A stretch of DNA of 64,000 nt from Cupriavidus gilardii (GCF_008801915.1 NZ_VZOV01000022.1:1-64000); one strand, 5' to 3'; numbered from the stretch's first letter, positions 1 through 10,349 are shown. Translations and numbers: made by a program. The notes: generated from the letters alone by a model not told the origin.

Positions 1-791
1 CCCTCGCCGCCGCGGCCGCCGCCCTGATGCTGGCCGCCTGCGCCACCGCGCCCTCCGAGTCCGGCGACGCCGCCGGCCAGCAGGCCCAGGCCCCCGCCGC
101 CAGCCCCGCACCGCAGGCCCCGGCGCCCGCACCGCGCGGCGCGACTTCCTACTCCGACAAGCAGGCGGTACCGCCGCCGGACAACGACAACTCCCCGACC
201 AGGACCGTCACGCTGCCGCCCACCGGCCGCGTCAGCCTGGCCGAATACCGTGCGCAGATGCGCCAGCAGCTGATGCAGAGCGAGAACGCCAGCGCCGATG
301 TGGCCGACTGCGCCGCGCACGCGAGCTGGGTGGTGCCGCGCTCGGCGACCTACGACGCGCTGCGCATTCCGACCGGCGCGCTCGCGTCGGGCCAGGCGGC
401 GGTCGAGAGCTGGGAAGGCCGCTTCTCGCGCGGCAAGCAGGCGGTGCCGGTGACCTCGGTGGTGACCTTCTCGGCCGCCGCGCACCGCCGCAACGGGCAG
501 TCGCGCTGGGACCCGGTCAAGGTCCGCTGCGGCTATGACGACGGCATGATGCTGGCCTACGAACTGCTGGACGACGACGGCGACATCATCGTCGAGCCGG
601 CCGCCAGGCCGGCCGTCAGCGTCGCCCCGGCGCGCAATGCCACGGCCAAGGGCCGCAAGGCCAAGGCCACCAGGTCGAGCCGCCCGGGCAAGGCCACGTC
701 GGCCAAGTCGTCGGCCAGCACGAAGAAGGCCGCGGCGAAGTCGACCTCTTCCAGCAAGTCGACGAAAAAGACCAGCAAGCCGTCGCGCTGA
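1..791 (+). CDS. Lipoprotein of unknown function, 5' end outside the window
   Basis: The open frame runs back to the window edge: upstream of the ATG at 27 the codons read L-A-A-A-A-A-A-L, the hydrophobic core of a signal peptide ending in the lipobox L-A-A-C. The true start is therefore before base 1 and the ATG at 27 is internal. After the lipidated Cys come an Ala/Pro-rich linker, a compact central domain of about 130 residues with two conserved-looking cysteines, and a Lys/Ser/Ala-rich tail over the last 50 residues. The basic tail could bind an anionic surface such as DNA or cell wall; that is inference. I do not recognise the central domain. Confidence 0.75.
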   Translation, partial: LAAAAAALMLAACATAPSESGDAAGQQAQAPAASPAPQAPAPAPRGATSYSDKQAVPPPDNDNSPTRTVTLPPTGRVSLAEYRAQMRQQLMQSENASADVADCAAHASWVVPRSATYDALRIPTGALASGQAAVESWEGRFSRGKQAVPVTSVVTFSAAAHRRNGQSRWDPVKVRCGYDDGMMLAYELLDDDGDIIVEPAARPAVSVAPARNATAKGRKAKATRSSRPGKATSAKSSASTKKAAAKSTSSSKSTKKTSKPSR

Positions 792-842
792 CGCTGCCCC
801 GCCGCATCGCCGCGGCATCACGGCCGCCTTCGGCGGCGGCGT

Positions 843-2012
843 TCAGTCCAGCTGCGCCAGGATCGCCTGCAGCATCGCCGCCCCGAGCAGCGCGCTGCGG
901 GCGCCGTTCCAGCCGACCTCGGGCTGCGGCAGATCGGCGTTGTCCTTGAACGGCATCTCCAGCGTCAGCGACAGGCAGCCGAACGCGTGGCCGATGTACT
1001 TCGAGGCCAGCTTCAGCGCATCGGCGTTGTACTTGCTCGCCGCATAGCCATGCACGTCCTGGAAGTCCGGCGTGGCGCGCTTGAACGCCTCGACGAAACG
1101 CGCCTGCGCGGCGCGCTGGGACTCGGTGAAGCTCGGCAGCATCTCGCTGCCGGCGATGAAGTTGTACGGCAGCCCTTCGTCGCCGTGGATGTCGAAGAAC
1201 AGGTCGCAGCCGGTCGATTCGATCGCGCGGCGCACGTGATGGACCTCGGGGCTGGACTCGAGGCTCGGCGCCATCCATTCGCGGTTCAGGTTCGCGCCGG
1301 CCGCGTTGGTGCGCAGATTGCCCAGCGCCGAGCCATCCGGATTCATGTTCGGCACGATATGGAACACGGCCTTCTGCAGCAGCCGTTCGGCGACGCCGTC
1401 GCCGGCCCAGATGCCGGTGCCGGTCAGCCGCTGCAGCACCCCTTCGACGAACCATTCGGCCATGGTCTCGCCCGGATGCTGGCGCGCGATCATCCAGATG
1501 GTCTTGCGGCCATCATTGCCACCGCCACTGGCGCCCTCGGGCGGCGCGCCGATCGTCACGACGGTCATGTCGCGGCCCTGCACCGTGCTGCCCAGATGCC
1601 TCAGCCGCGCACGCGGCGAACGCTGGCAGGTGCCGAGCAGCGCCAGATGGCGCTCCTCGGGATACGGCTCGAAATAGGCCAGCCAGACGCTGTCGTGGAC
1701 CGGCGTGAATTCCACCGTCATCACCTGCCCGTCGAAGCGCGTCGGCACACGGAACCAGTGCACGCGGTCGTACGAGGCCACGGCGCGGTAGTCGCGCCAG
1801 CCGTCCGGATAGGTGCAATCGCCGGCGTTCAGGAACTGCAGCCGGCAGGGCTGGCCGGCCGCGCCATGCAGCCCGAAATGGAACCACTGGCGGAAGTCGG
1901 CATGCGAATCGGCGCGGATGCGCAGCCGGATATCGTCGGCGCGGTCCAGCGCCTCGACTTCAATCGCGCCGGAATCGAACCGGCTGGAGATATGCAGCGC
2001 TGCGGTCTTCAT
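843..2012 (-). CDS. M14-family zinc carboxypeptidase, cytosolic carboxypeptidase type
   Basis: Predicted 389-residue metallocarboxypeptidase. An N-terminal beta domain of about 130 residues precedes the catalytic domain, as in cytosolic carboxypeptidases (AGBL/CCP-like). Zinc ligands are visible as H-x-x-E in QHPGET and a later His in FDIHGDEG; the substrate-binding N-R motif (NLNREW) and a catalytic Glu in LTLEMPF are also present, so it should be active. The ATG at 2012 is preceded by a GAGG-type ribosome site; the frame extends further upstream but that part overlaps yaaA. No signal peptide, so cytoplasmic. The substrate is unknown. Confidence 0.9.
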   Translation of the reverse strand: MKTAALHISSRFDSGAIEVEALDRADDIRLRIRADSHADFRQWFHFGLHGAAGQPCRLQFLNAGDCTYPDGWRDYRAVASYDRVHWFRVPTRFDGQVMTVEFTPVHDSVWLAYFEPYPEERHLALLGTCQRSPRARLRHLGSTVQGRDMTVVTIGAPPEGASGGGNDGRKTIWMIARQHPGETMAEWFVEGVLQRLTGTGIWAGDGVAERLLQKAVFHIVPNMNPDGSALGNLRTNAAGANLNREWMAPSLESSPEVHHVRRAIESTGCDLFFDIHGDEGLPYNFIAGSEMLPSFTESQRAAQARFVEAFKRATPDFQDVHGYAASKYNADALKLASKYIGHAFGCLSLTLEMPFKDNADLPQPEVGWNGARSALLGAAMLQAILAQLD

Positions 2013-2088
2013 GTCTGAGCCTCGCAAGACGAATTCGTGGTTGGCCGGCCGCGCGTGTGGCCAGCGGGCCAAGGCAACGGGCGCGGCC

Positions 2089-2886
2089 TCAGTCTTCCAG
2101 CCGGCGGCGGAACACCCAGCGCGTCGCGTCGGACGCCTTCGCGTCGTAGGCGTAGCCGTCCTCGGCAAATTTCTTCAGGCCAGCCGCATCGGTGATGCGC
2201 CGGGTCACCGCGAAGCGCGCCATCGTGCCGCGGGCCCGCTTGGCGTGGAACGAGATGATCTTGTAGCGGCCGCCCTTCCAGTCCTCGAACACCGGCGTGA
2301 TCACGCGCGCGTCCAGCACCTTCGGCCGGACGGCCTTGAAGTACTCCTCGGAAGCCAGATTGACGAGCGTGGGCGCACCCTCGCCCTTCAGCGCGGCAAG
2401 ATCCTTGTTCAGCAGCTGCGTCACGTCGTCGCCCCAGAACGCGTACAGGTCCTTGCCGGCGTCGTTGGCCAGCCGCGTGCCCATCTCGAGCCGGTACGGC
2501 TGCATCCAGTCCAGCGGCCGCAGCACGCCGTACAGGCCCGACAGGATGCGCAGATGGCGCTGCGCGAAGGCCAGGTCGTCGTCGGACAGGTTCGGCGCGT
2601 CCAGCCCCTCATAGACATCGCCGTTGAAGGCCAGCACCGCGGGCTTGCTGTTGCGCACCGTGAACTTGGGCGTCCAGTCGGCGTAGCGCGTCGCGTTCAG
2701 CACCGCCAGCTTGTCGGAGATGTCCATCAGCGTGCCGATTTCCTGCGGCGCCAGCGCGCGCAGGCGTTCGATCAGCTGCGCGGAACGCGGGATCAGCCGC
2801 GGCAGGTGGCTGGCATTGAGCGGGGGCCGGACGCGGGGCGGCGTCTCGTAGTCCAGCGACTTGGCGGGCGACAGAACGATCAACAT
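2089..2886 (-). CDS. yaaA: YaaA/UPF0246 peroxide stress protein
   Basis: 265 residues, the usual family length, beginning with the family signature [11 protein letters not shown] and containing [21 protein letters not shown] and the basic stretch FHAKRARG near the C terminus. In E. coli YaaA limits intracellular free iron during peroxide stress and protects DNA; that is family knowledge. The ATG at 2886 is chosen because the signature starts immediately after it. It is divergent from the PIN gene with only 38 bases between the two starts, so the promoters overlap or one is internal. Confidence 0.93.
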   Translation of the reverse strand: MLIVLSPAKSLDYETPPRVRPPLNASHLPRLIPRSAQLIERLRALAPQEIGTLMDISDKLAVLNATRYADWTPKFTVRNSKPAVLAFNGDVYEGLDAPNLSDDDLAFAQRHLRILSGLYGVLRPLDWMQPYRLEMGTRLANDAGKDLYAFWGDDVTQLLNKDLAALKGEGAPTLVNLASEEYFKAVRPKVLDARVITPVFEDWKGGRYKIISFHAKRARGTMARFAVTRRITDAAGLKKFAEDGYAYDAKASDATRWVFRRRLED

Positions 2887-2924
2887 GGCAGAATGCGGCA
2901 GAAACAAAGTCCAGATTGTAACGA

Positions 2925-3461
2925 ATGCACAACCCCTCTACCGGGCCGGACATCGCATCCGACACCGACTCCGTTGCCAACGGCGCTTCGCCGCCGCCCG
3001 CCGTGTCCGCCCCCCGCGTGGTACTGGACTCCAACGTCTGGATCGACCTGCTGGTCTTCCGCGATCCGCACGCCGAGCCGATTCGCACCGCGCTGCGGGA
3101 TGGCGCCATCGCACCGCTGATCCGAGCCGATTGCCGCGAGGAATTGCGACGGGTGCTGGCCTACCCGCAGTTCGCCCGCTTCGAGGTCGATATCGACGAG
3201 GCGCTGGCCACTGTCGACAGGCTGACGACCGCGGTCGCGCCGCCCTGCCCGACGCAGGCCGAGGCGATCCGGCTGCCGCGCTGCCGCGACGGCGACGACC
3301 AGAAGTTCATCGAGCTGGCGCACTTCGCCGGCGCCGATTGCCTGGTGTCGAAGGACAAGGCGGTACTCAAGCTCGCGGGGCGGCTGCGCCGCAGCAGCGG
3401 CGTCGCGGTGCTGACGCCGCAGGCCTTCGCGCCGTGGCTGGCCGCGCGGCCGGCGCGCTAG
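2925..3461 (+). CDS. Solitary PIN-domain nuclease, toxin-like family (COG1569 type)
   Basis: 178 residues. After a Pro/Ser/Ala-rich N terminus of about 30 residues the PIN fold begins with [12 protein letters not shown] (first acidic metal ligand near Asp35), followed by REELRRVL, the family motif CRDGDDQKF and [10 protein letters not shown] near residue 145. These supply the acidic cluster expected of an Mg-dependent RNase. PIN proteins of this family are often annotated as toxins, but no antitoxin-sized gene is adjacent: upstream is divergent yaaA and downstream an aminotransferase. A housekeeping or orphan nuclease is as likely as a toxin. Confidence 0.85.
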   Translation: MHNPSTGPDIASDTDSVANGASPPPAVSAPRVVLDSNVWIDLLVFRDPHAEPIRTALRDGAIAPLIRADCREELRRVLAYPQFARFEVDIDEALATVDRLTTAVAPPCPTQAEAIRLPRCRDGDDQKFIELAHFAGADCLVSKDKAVLKLAGRLRRSSGVAVLTPQAFAPWLAARPAR

Positions 3462-3547
3462 AATCGCCTGCGCTTGTCGCGCCGCCTGTGGCCGCCTCGA
3501 TTTCCCTGCCATCCGATTGACGATTTGACGATTTGACGATTGACGCC

Positions 3548-4711
<1,164 letters not shown>

Positions 4712-4716
4712 GTTTG

Positions 4717-4748
4717 AACGGGCGGTCGGCGCGATGCGACCGCCCGTT
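4717..4748. terminator. Hairpin between convergent genes
   Basis: A perfect 12-bp inverted repeat (4717-4728 aacgggcggtcg, 4737-4748 its complement) with an 8-base loop directly follows the aminotransferase stop and precedes the convergent GST stop. There is no T-tract on either side, so it may act with Rho or as an RNA-end stabiliser rather than as a strict intrinsic terminator. A second G/C-rich imperfect repeat follows at about 4749-4772. Confidence 0.5.
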
Positions 4749-4798
4749 GCCCCCTCCCGCTGAGGGGAGGGGCGTGGTTCCAAACCGCGCTCGCGCTC

Positions 4799-5443
4799 TT
4801 ACGGCTTGTTCCGGCTCAGCATCAACTCGGTGTTCGTCTTGCGGTCCGCGTTGACCTTCTGCACCGTCGGCCGCTCGCTCATCCGCTTCAGATAGTCCTT
4901 GACCGGCAGGTCGGCCAGCATGTCGGTGCCGTAAATGATCCTGGTGCACGCCGACACCAGCGGCAGATGCACCACCGCGGCGCAGTCCGCCAGCGTGAAG
5001 CTGTCGCCGGCCACATACGGCGAGAACTTCGCCAGTTTGGCGAACGCGGGAATGTAGCGGGTCAGCAGCTTCTGCTGGCGCTCCTTGACCCCGTCGCTGA
5101 CCTTGCCGCCGAAAAACGCCTCGGGATAGAGCTCCCGCACGGTCAGCTCCAGATACAGTTCCATGTAGGTGACCAGCTCGCGCACCTTGCCGGCGGCCAG
5201 CGGATCGGCCGGCAGCAGCGGGGTCTGCGGATAGGCCGCCTCCAGGTACTCGGCGATCACCTCCGATTCGCACAGCGTGCCGCCATCGGCGACGATGTAC
5301 GGCACTTTGCCCAGCGGCGAGGCGTTCAGGTCGGTCTCGCCGATCCAGGCCAGCACCTCCTCGAACGGCACATTCTTTTCCAGCAGCGCCAGCTTGACCT
5401 TGTTGTAGTAGTTGCTGGCGGCAAAGCCGCAGAGCTTCAGCAT
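4799..5443 (-). CDS. Glutathione S-transferase family protein
   Basis: 214 residues with a thioredoxin-like N-terminal domain (start MLKLCGFAASNYYNKVKLAL, cis-Pro motif LGKVPYIV, glutathione-binding CESEVIAEYLE) and an all-alpha C-terminal domain with the DFTLAD-like motif DSFTLADCA. It probably conjugates or isomerises electrophiles with glutathione; the substrate cannot be read. A clear AAGGAGA ribosome site sits before the ATG. It is convergent with the aminotransferase and divergent from the 3-hydroxyacyl-CoA dehydrogenase. Confidence 0.9.
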   Translation of the reverse strand: MLKLCGFAASNYYNKVKLALLEKNVPFEEVLAWIGETDLNASPLGKVPYIVADGGTLCESEVIAEYLEAAYPQTPLLPADPLAAGKVRELVTYMELYLELTVRELYPEAFFGGKVSDGVKERQQKLLTRYIPAFAKLAKFSPYVAGDSFTLADCAAVVHLPLVSACTRIIYGTDMLADLPVKDYLKRMSERPTVQKVNADRKTNTELMLSRNKP

Positions 5444-5564
5444 CGGTATGTCTCCTTTGTTGTGCTGCGTTCTCCCTGACGGGATCGGTGGCCGCGCCTC
5501 GGCTTGTCTGGCCGATCAGCGCACGCGCCGGCGCGGCAGTGTTCACGCAACGAGTGCAAAAACC

Positions 5565-5576
5565 GCACGAGCGTGC
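5565..5576. promoter_or_regulatory. Palindrome before the 3-hydroxyacyl-CoA dehydrogenase operon, TetR-type operator candidate
   Basis: The 5-2-5 inverted repeat gcacg-ag-cgtgc is followed by taattta and lies 30-40 bases before the dehydrogenase start. The same core, ACG-NN-CGT-N-CTAATTT, recurs at 33963-33980 before the second acyl-CoA operon, which argues for a shared regulator of fatty-acid genes. The regulator itself is not in this window. Confidence 0.45.
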
Positions 5577-5605
5577 TAATTTAACCACAACTTTTTGGAA
5601 GCACG

Positions 5606-7129
5606 ATGAGCACTTTGACTATCGACACCCTCGGCATCGTGGGCACCGGCGCAATGGGCCGGGGTATTGCCCAGATCGCGGCGCAGGCCGGCCTGACCGT
5701 CCGCCTGTTCGACACCAATCCCCAGGCCGTGGCGGCCGCCCGGCAGTATCTGCAGGACACGCTGGCCAAGCTCGCCGACAAGGGCAAGATCAGCAGCGAC
5801 GATGCCGCCGCCACGCTCGCGCGCGTGCAGCCGTGCGGCGCGCTCGAGGAGATGGCCGATTGCGACATGGTGCTCGAGGCCATCGTCGAGCGGCTCGACG
5901 TCAAGCGCGATCTCGTTGCCAAGCTCGAAGCGATCGTCCGTGAGAACGCGGTAATCGCGTCGAACACGTCGTCGCTGTCGATCACCGCGATCGCGGTCGG
6001 CGCCAGGCACCCGGGGCGCGTCGTCGGCTATCACTTCTTCAACCCGGTGCCGCTGATGAAGGTCGTCGAGGTGATCGACGGCCTGTCCGGCGATCCGGCG
6101 GTCGGCGATGCGCTGATGGCGCTGTCGCGCCGCATGGGCCATACGCCGGTGCGCTGCAAGGACATGCCCGGCTTCATCGTCAACCATGCCGGCCGCGGCA
6201 TGAACATCGAGGGGCTGAAGGCTGCGCAGGAAGGCGTGGCCGAGTTCGCCGACATCGACGCGATCATGCGCGAGCAGGCGGGCTTCCGCATGGGCCCGTT
6301 CGAGCTGATGGACCTGACCGGGCTCGACGTGTCGCACCCGGTGATGGAGTCGATCTACAACCAGTTCTACCAGGAGCCGCGCTACCGGCCGTCGCCGATC
6401 ACGGCGATCCGTCAGGTCGGCGGGCTGCTGGGCCGCAAGACCGGCGCGGGCTTCTACCGCTACGCCGATGGCCAGAAGCAGGTCCCTGCCACCGCACCGG
6501 TGCCGAGCGCCCGGCCGGCCAGCATCTGGGTCAGCCGCGACAGCGAGCGCGGCCATGCGATGGTGGTCAAGCTGCTGACCGCGATGGGCGTCACGCCCGA
6601 AGGCGGCAACGCCCCGTCGGCCGAGGCGCTGATCGTGGTCACGCCGCTGGGGCTGGATGCCACCAGCTGCGCGCTGCAGCAGGGCCTGGACGCGAGCCGC
6701 GTGGTCGCCATCGACACGCTGCTGCCGTTCGAGGCCACCAAGCGGCGCACGCTGATGACGACGCCCGCCACCAGCGCCGCAATGCGCGACGCGGCGCACG
6801 GCCTGTTCGCCAGCGACGGCGTGCCGGTCACCGTGATCCGCGACTCGGCCGGCTTCGTCGCCCAGCGCATCGTCTCGTGCATCGTCAATATCGCCTCCGA
6901 TATCGCGCAGCAGCGCATCGCGACGCCGTCGGACATCGACCTTGCCGTCAATCTGGGCCTCGGCTACCCGAAGGGTCCGCTGGCGCTGGGCGATGCGATC
7001 GGCCCGCAGCTGATTCTCGAGGTGCTGCGCAATATGGAGCGGCTGACCGGCGACATGCGCTACCGTCCGAGCCCGTGGCTGTGGCGCCGCGCGAGCCTGG
7101 GCCTGTCGCTGCTGACCGAGGAAGCCTGA
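5606..7129 (+). CDS. 3-hydroxyacyl-CoA dehydrogenase, two C-terminal domains (PaaH-like)
   Basis: 507 residues. The Rossmann motif GIVGTGAMGRGIAQ occupies residues 10-23, the catalytic-domain signature SNTSSLSITAIA and GYHFFNPVPLMKVVE follow, and two helical dimerisation/substrate domains are present (about residues 185-285 and 415-490), the longer PaaH/Hbd-type layout. It oxidises 3-hydroxyacyl-CoA to 3-oxoacyl-CoA with NAD+. It heads an apparent operon with an enoyl-CoA hydratase and an APH-type kinase, gaps of 64 and 39 bases. A GGAAG ribosome site precedes the ATG, and a palindromic operator candidate lies just upstream. Confidence 0.94.
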   Translation: MSTLTIDTLGIVGTGAMGRGIAQIAAQAGLTVRLFDTNPQAVAAARQYLQDTLAKLADKGKISSDDAAATLARVQPCGALEEMADCDMVLEAIVERLDVKRDLVAKLEAIVRENAVIASNTSSLSITAIAVGARHPGRVVGYHFFNPVPLMKVVEVIDGLSGDPAVGDALMALSRRMGHTPVRCKDMPGFIVNHAGRGMNIEGLKAAQEGVAEFADIDAIMREQAGFRMGPFELMDLTGLDVSHPVMESIYNQFYQEPRYRPSPITAIRQVGGLLGRKTGAGFYRYADGQKQVPATAPVPSARPASIWVSRDSERGHAMVVKLLTAMGVTPEGGNAPSAEALIVVTPLGLDATSCALQQGLDASRVVAIDTLLPFEATKRRTLMTTPATSAAMRDAAHGLFASDGVPVTVIRDSAGFVAQRIVSCIVNIASDIAQQRIATPSDIDLAVNLGLGYPKGPLALGDAIGPQLILEVLRNMERLTGDMRYRPSPWLWRRASLGLSLLTEEA

Positions 7130-7193
7130 CGCTTCCTTTCCGCCCTTCCCCGGGCCTTCCTTCTCTCCCACCACGCCACCGAGCCGAGCCGCC

Positions 7194-7973
7194 ATGCCTG
7201 CCCAACTGCTGTCCGAACGCGTCGATGCGACGCTGGTGCTGACCATCTCGAATCCGGAAATGCGCAATGCGCTCGGCCCGGAGATCTACCTCGCGACGAA
7301 GGAAGCCCTGCAGGCTGCCGAGCAGGATAACGGCATCCGCTCGGTGGTGCTGACCGGCGCCGACGGCATGTTCTGCGCCGGCGGCAACCTGAACCGGCTG
7401 CTGGGCAACCGCGCGCAGCCGCCGCAGGTGCAGGCCGACAGCATCACGATGCTGCATGCCTGGATCGAGAGCCTGCATGCGTTTCCGAAGCCGATCATCG
7501 CGGCCGTCGAGGGCGCTGCCGCCGGCGCGGGCTTCTCGCTGGTGCTGGCCTGCGATTTCGTGGTGGCGGCCAGCAATGCCAAGTTCGTGATGGCCTACGT
7601 CAAGGTGGGCCTGACGCCGGACGGCGGCGGCTCGTACGAGCTGGCGCGCGCCCTGCCGCGCCAGCTGGCCTCCGAGCTGCTGATCGAGGGCAAGACCGTA
7701 GACGCGCAGCGGCTCGCGCAATTCGGCCTGGTCAATCGCGTGACCGAGCCGGGCGATGCGCTCGGCGAAGCGCTGCGCCTGGGCCAGTCGCTCGCGGCGC
7801 AGTCCTCGCACGCGATGGGCCGCATCAAGGGTCTGATCAATCAGGCCGGCACGCTGTCGCTGAACGCGCATCTGGCGCAGGAGCGCGAGAACTTCGTCGC
7901 CGCGCTGCATCACCCCGACGGCGGCGAAGGCATCAGCGCCTTCCTGGAGAAGCGCAAGCCGAACTATCGTTGA
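7194..7973 (+). CDS. Enoyl-CoA hydratase/isomerase family protein
   Basis: 259-residue crotonase fold. The two oxyanion-hole segments are visible: DGMFCAGGNLNRL near residue 65 and EGAAAGAGFSLVLACDF near residue 103. The acid/base position reads LTPDGGGSYELAR, with Asp where hydratases carry Glu, the pattern of PaaG-like isomerases and of proteins annotated as alternative oxepin-CoA hydrolases. It therefore probably isomerises or hydrates an unsaturated acyl-CoA, and the exact reaction stays open. It is the second gene of the operon. Confidence 0.9.
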   Translation: MPAQLLSERVDATLVLTISNPEMRNALGPEIYLATKEALQAAEQDNGIRSVVLTGADGMFCAGGNLNRLLGNRAQPPQVQADSITMLHAWIESLHAFPKPIIAAVEGAAAGAGFSLVLACDFVVAASNAKFVMAYVKVGLTPDGGGSYELARALPRQLASELLIEGKTVDAQRLAQFGLVNRVTEPGDALGEALRLGQSLAAQSSHAMGRIKGLINQAGTLSLNAHLAQERENFVAALHHPDGGEGISAFLEKRKPNYR

Positions 7974-8012
7974 AGCCGCACCGATCCCGATAAAAAAGAC
8001 ACCGGAGACAGC

Positions 8013-9098
8013 ATGAGCAGCAATCTTTCCCACTTCGAGGGCACGCGCCCGGTCGCCGACCAGCAGCGCTTCGATACCGCCGCGCTCGAGGCCTGGCTGC
8101 GCGACCATGTCGAGGACTTCGCCGGCCCGCTGACCGTCGAGCAGTTCAAGGGCGGCCAGTCCAACCCCACCTTCAAGCTGATCACCCCGGGCCGCACCTA
8201 TGTGATGCGCGCCAAGCCGGGGCCGAAGTCGAAGCTGCTGCCGTCGGCGCACGCGATCGAGCGCGAGTACCGCGTGATGGCGGCGCTGGCGAACACCGAC
8301 GTGCCGGTCGCGCGCATGTACGCGCTGTGCGAGGACGAGGCCGTGATCGGCCGCGCCTTCTACATCATGGAATACGTCAACGGCCGCGTGCTGTGGGACC
8401 AGTCGCTGCCGGGCATGAGCACCAGCGAGCGCGCCGCGATCTACGACGAGATGAACCGCGTGATCGCCGCGATGCATACCGTCGACTACCAGGCCATCGG
8501 GCTGGGCGACTACGGCAAGCCGGGCAATTACTTCGCGCGCCAGATCGAGCGCTGGACCAAGCAGTACAAGCTGTCCGAGACCGAGAAGATCGACGCGATG
8601 GACGCGTTGATGGACTGGCTGCCGCACCATATCCCCGAGGAAGACCAGGACCTGACCAGCATCGTCCATGGCGACTACCGGCTCGACAACCTGATGTTCC
8701 ACCCCACCGAGCCGCGTGTGCTCGCGGTGCTGGACTGGGAACTGTCGACGCTGGGCCATCCGATGGCCGACTTCGGCTATCACTGCATGAGCTGGCATAT
8801 CGCGCCGGGCCAGTTCCGCGGCATCGCCGGGCTCGACTACGCCGCGCTCGGCATTCCGGACGAGGCCACCTACCGCCGCATGTACGAGCAGCGCACCGGG
8901 CGCCAGATCACCGGCGACTGGAACTTCTACCTGGCCTTCAGCATGTTCCGCATCGCCGGCATCCTGCAGGGCATCGCCAAGCGCGTGGTCGACGGCACCG
9001 CTTCGTCGGCGCAGGCGGTCGATGCCGGCAAGCGGGCCCGGCCGATGGCCGAGATGGGCTGGCAGTACGCGCAGAAGGCGAAGCAGCGGATCGCCTGA
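8013..9098 (+). CDS. APH-type kinase family protein associated with acyl-CoA metabolism (ACAD10/11 N-domain type)
   Basis: 361 residues of the aminoglycoside-phosphotransferase fold: a glycine-rich region FKGGQSNPTFKL near residue 45, ATP-binding Lys in YVMRAKPG, the Brenner motif HGDYRLDNLMFHP near residue 220 and LDWELSTLGHP with the metal-binding Asp. This is the subgroup homologous to the N-terminal domain of human ACAD10/ACAD11 and to LvaA of Pseudomonas, which phosphorylates 4-hydroxyacyl-CoA. Drug resistance is not implied. A GGAGACAGC ribosome site precedes the ATG. It ends the operon and a strong terminator follows. Confidence 0.88.
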   Translation: MSSNLSHFEGTRPVADQQRFDTAALEAWLRDHVEDFAGPLTVEQFKGGQSNPTFKLITPGRTYVMRAKPGPKSKLLPSAHAIEREYRVMAALANTDVPVARMYALCEDEAVIGRAFYIMEYVNGRVLWDQSLPGMSTSERAAIYDEMNRVIAAMHTVDYQAIGLGDYGKPGNYFARQIERWTKQYKLSETEKIDAMDALMDWLPHHIPEEDQDLTSIVHGDYRLDNLMFHPTEPRVLAVLDWELSTLGHPMADFGYHCMSWHIAPGQFRGIAGLDYAALGIPDEATYRRMYEQRTGRQITGDWNFYLAFSMFRIAGILQGIAKRVVDGTASSAQAVDAGKRARPMAEMGWQYAQKAKQRIA

Positions 9099-9130
9099 GC
9101 CGGACACCGGCGATCCACGGCGGTCTGACG

Positions 9131-9167
9131 AGGGCCGGTGCGGCGATGAGCCGCGCCGGCCCTTTTG
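9131..9167 (+). terminator. Rho-independent terminator of the acyl-CoA operon
   Basis: A 13-bp stem with one G-T pair (9132-9144 with 9150-9162), loop gatga, followed by TTTT, 33 bases after the kinase stop. Confidence 0.85.
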
Positions 9168-9202
9168 TCGTTGTGTGGCGCTCGTGCAGCATGCACGTCG
9201 CA

Positions 9203-9335
9203 TTGTCTGACGACATATAACATCAACGCCTTGGAGCCCCCCGGGATTTCCCTGAATCCGGCGAAATTTCCGTGCTTCCCTGCTGGACGGCGCGCATATG
9301 GCCTCTTATGATGGCGACCATTGTTGTATGACGAC
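9203..9335. promoter_or_regulatory. Two copies of TTGT-N-TGACGAC before the Bug receptor gene
   Basis: ttgtctgacgac at 9203-9214 and ttgtatgacgac at 9324-9335 are 11 of 12 identical, and the first includes the palindrome TGTC-TGAC-GACA. The second lies about 28 bases before the start codon. They resemble GntR-type operators, but no regulator gene is adjacent. Confidence 0.3.
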
Positions 9336-9362
9336 TGACAAATAACCCGTTCCGGAGACATC

Positions 9363-10349
9363 ATGCACGCACGCCGCCGCTTCCTCAGAATCGCCTCCAC
9401 CGCCGCCCTCGCCGCTGCCGCCGCGCCATTGGCGGCGCCGGCGTTCGCCGCCGACAGCTGGCCTAACCGCCCGATCCGGCTGGTGGTGCCCTATCCCGCC
9501 GGCGGGTCGTCGGACATCATCGCCCGCCTGATCAGCAAGCAGCTGGGCGAGGCGCTGGGCCAGCCGGTCGTGGTCGACAACCGTCCGGGCGCCAACGGCA
9601 ACGTCGGCGCCGCGTTCGTGGCGCAGTCCGGGGGCGACAACCACACGCTGCTGCTGTGCGACGTCGGCGCGCTGGCCATCAGCCCGTCCGTCTATACCAA
9701 GCTGACCTTCGATCCGGCCAAGGACCTGAAGGGCGTCGGCATGCTCGCCTACTCGCCGCACATGCTGGTGGTCAACCCGTCGGTGCAGGCCAATACGCTG
9801 AAGGACCTGGTCGAGATGTCCAAGCGCGGCGAGCTGAATTTCGCCGTCACCGCGATCGGCAGCGCCCCGCATCTGGCCGGCGTGGCCGTGCAGCAGGCCA
9901 CCGGCGCCAAATGGCAATACGTGCCGTACAAGGGCGGCGCGCAGGCGATTGCCGATACGGTCGGCGGCACCGCGCAGGTGCTGATGAACGGCATGCTGGC
10001 CACGCTGCCGCACGTGCAGAGCGGCAAGCTGAAGGCGATCGCGGTCTCCAAGCGCACGCGCATGCCGCTGGTCGGCAATCTGCCGACGATCGCCGAACAG
10101 GGCGTCGCCAACTTCGAATCGGGCACCTGGCAGGGCGTGATGGCGCCGGCCAGGATGCCGGACGCCGCGGTGACGCGCCTGAACGCCGAGCTCGTGCGCA
10201 TCATCCGCTCGCCCGAAGTGCGCGCGCAGCTGGCCGGCCAGGGCGCCGAGGTGGTGACGATGACGCCGGCGGAAACCAACCGCTTCTTCGCCACCGAAAA
10301 GACCCGCTGGGCCGCGGTGGTCAAGCAGGCCGGCATCAAGCTCGACTGA
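9363..10349 (+). CDS. Bug-family (TctC) tripartite tricarboxylate transporter substrate-binding protein
   Basis: 328 residues. The N terminus has a twin-arginine-like start (RRRFLR) and a hydrophobic Ala-rich core with cleavage expected after AFAAD around residue 30, so it is periplasmic. The mature part opens with WPNRPIRLVVPYPAGGSSD and later PVVVDNRPGANGN, both signatures of the Bug family, followed by YVPYKGGAQAI. These proteins bind carboxylates or other small solutes. No TctAB membrane genes are near, as is common for the very large Bug families of Burkholderiales. A GGAGACATC ribosome site precedes the ATG. Confidence 0.93.
   Translation: MHARRRFLRIASTAALAAAAAPLAAPAFAADSWPNRPIRLVVPYPAGGSSDIIARLISKQLGEALGQPVVVDNRPGANGNVGAAFVAQSGGDNHTLLLCDVGALAISPSVYTKLTFDPAKDLKGVGMLAYSPHMLVVNPSVQANTLKDLVEMSKRGELNFAVTAIGSAPHLAGVAVQQATGAKWQYVPYKGGAQAIADTVGGTAQVLMNGMLATLPHVQSGKLKAIAVSKRTRMPLVGNLPTIAEQGVANFESGTWQGVMAPARMPDAAVTRLNAELVRIIRSPEVRAQLAGQGAEVVTMTPAETNRFFATEKTRWAAVVKQAGIKLD

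Noticed and set aside
3526..3547. Triple ttgacgat repeat before the aminotransferase, considered as -35 boxes
   Set aside because: No -10 element follows at a suitable distance; it looks like local slippage.
8013..9098. Aminoglycoside resistance gene
   Set aside because: Kinase motifs are of the acyl-CoA-associated APH subgroup and the neighbours are beta-oxidation genes.
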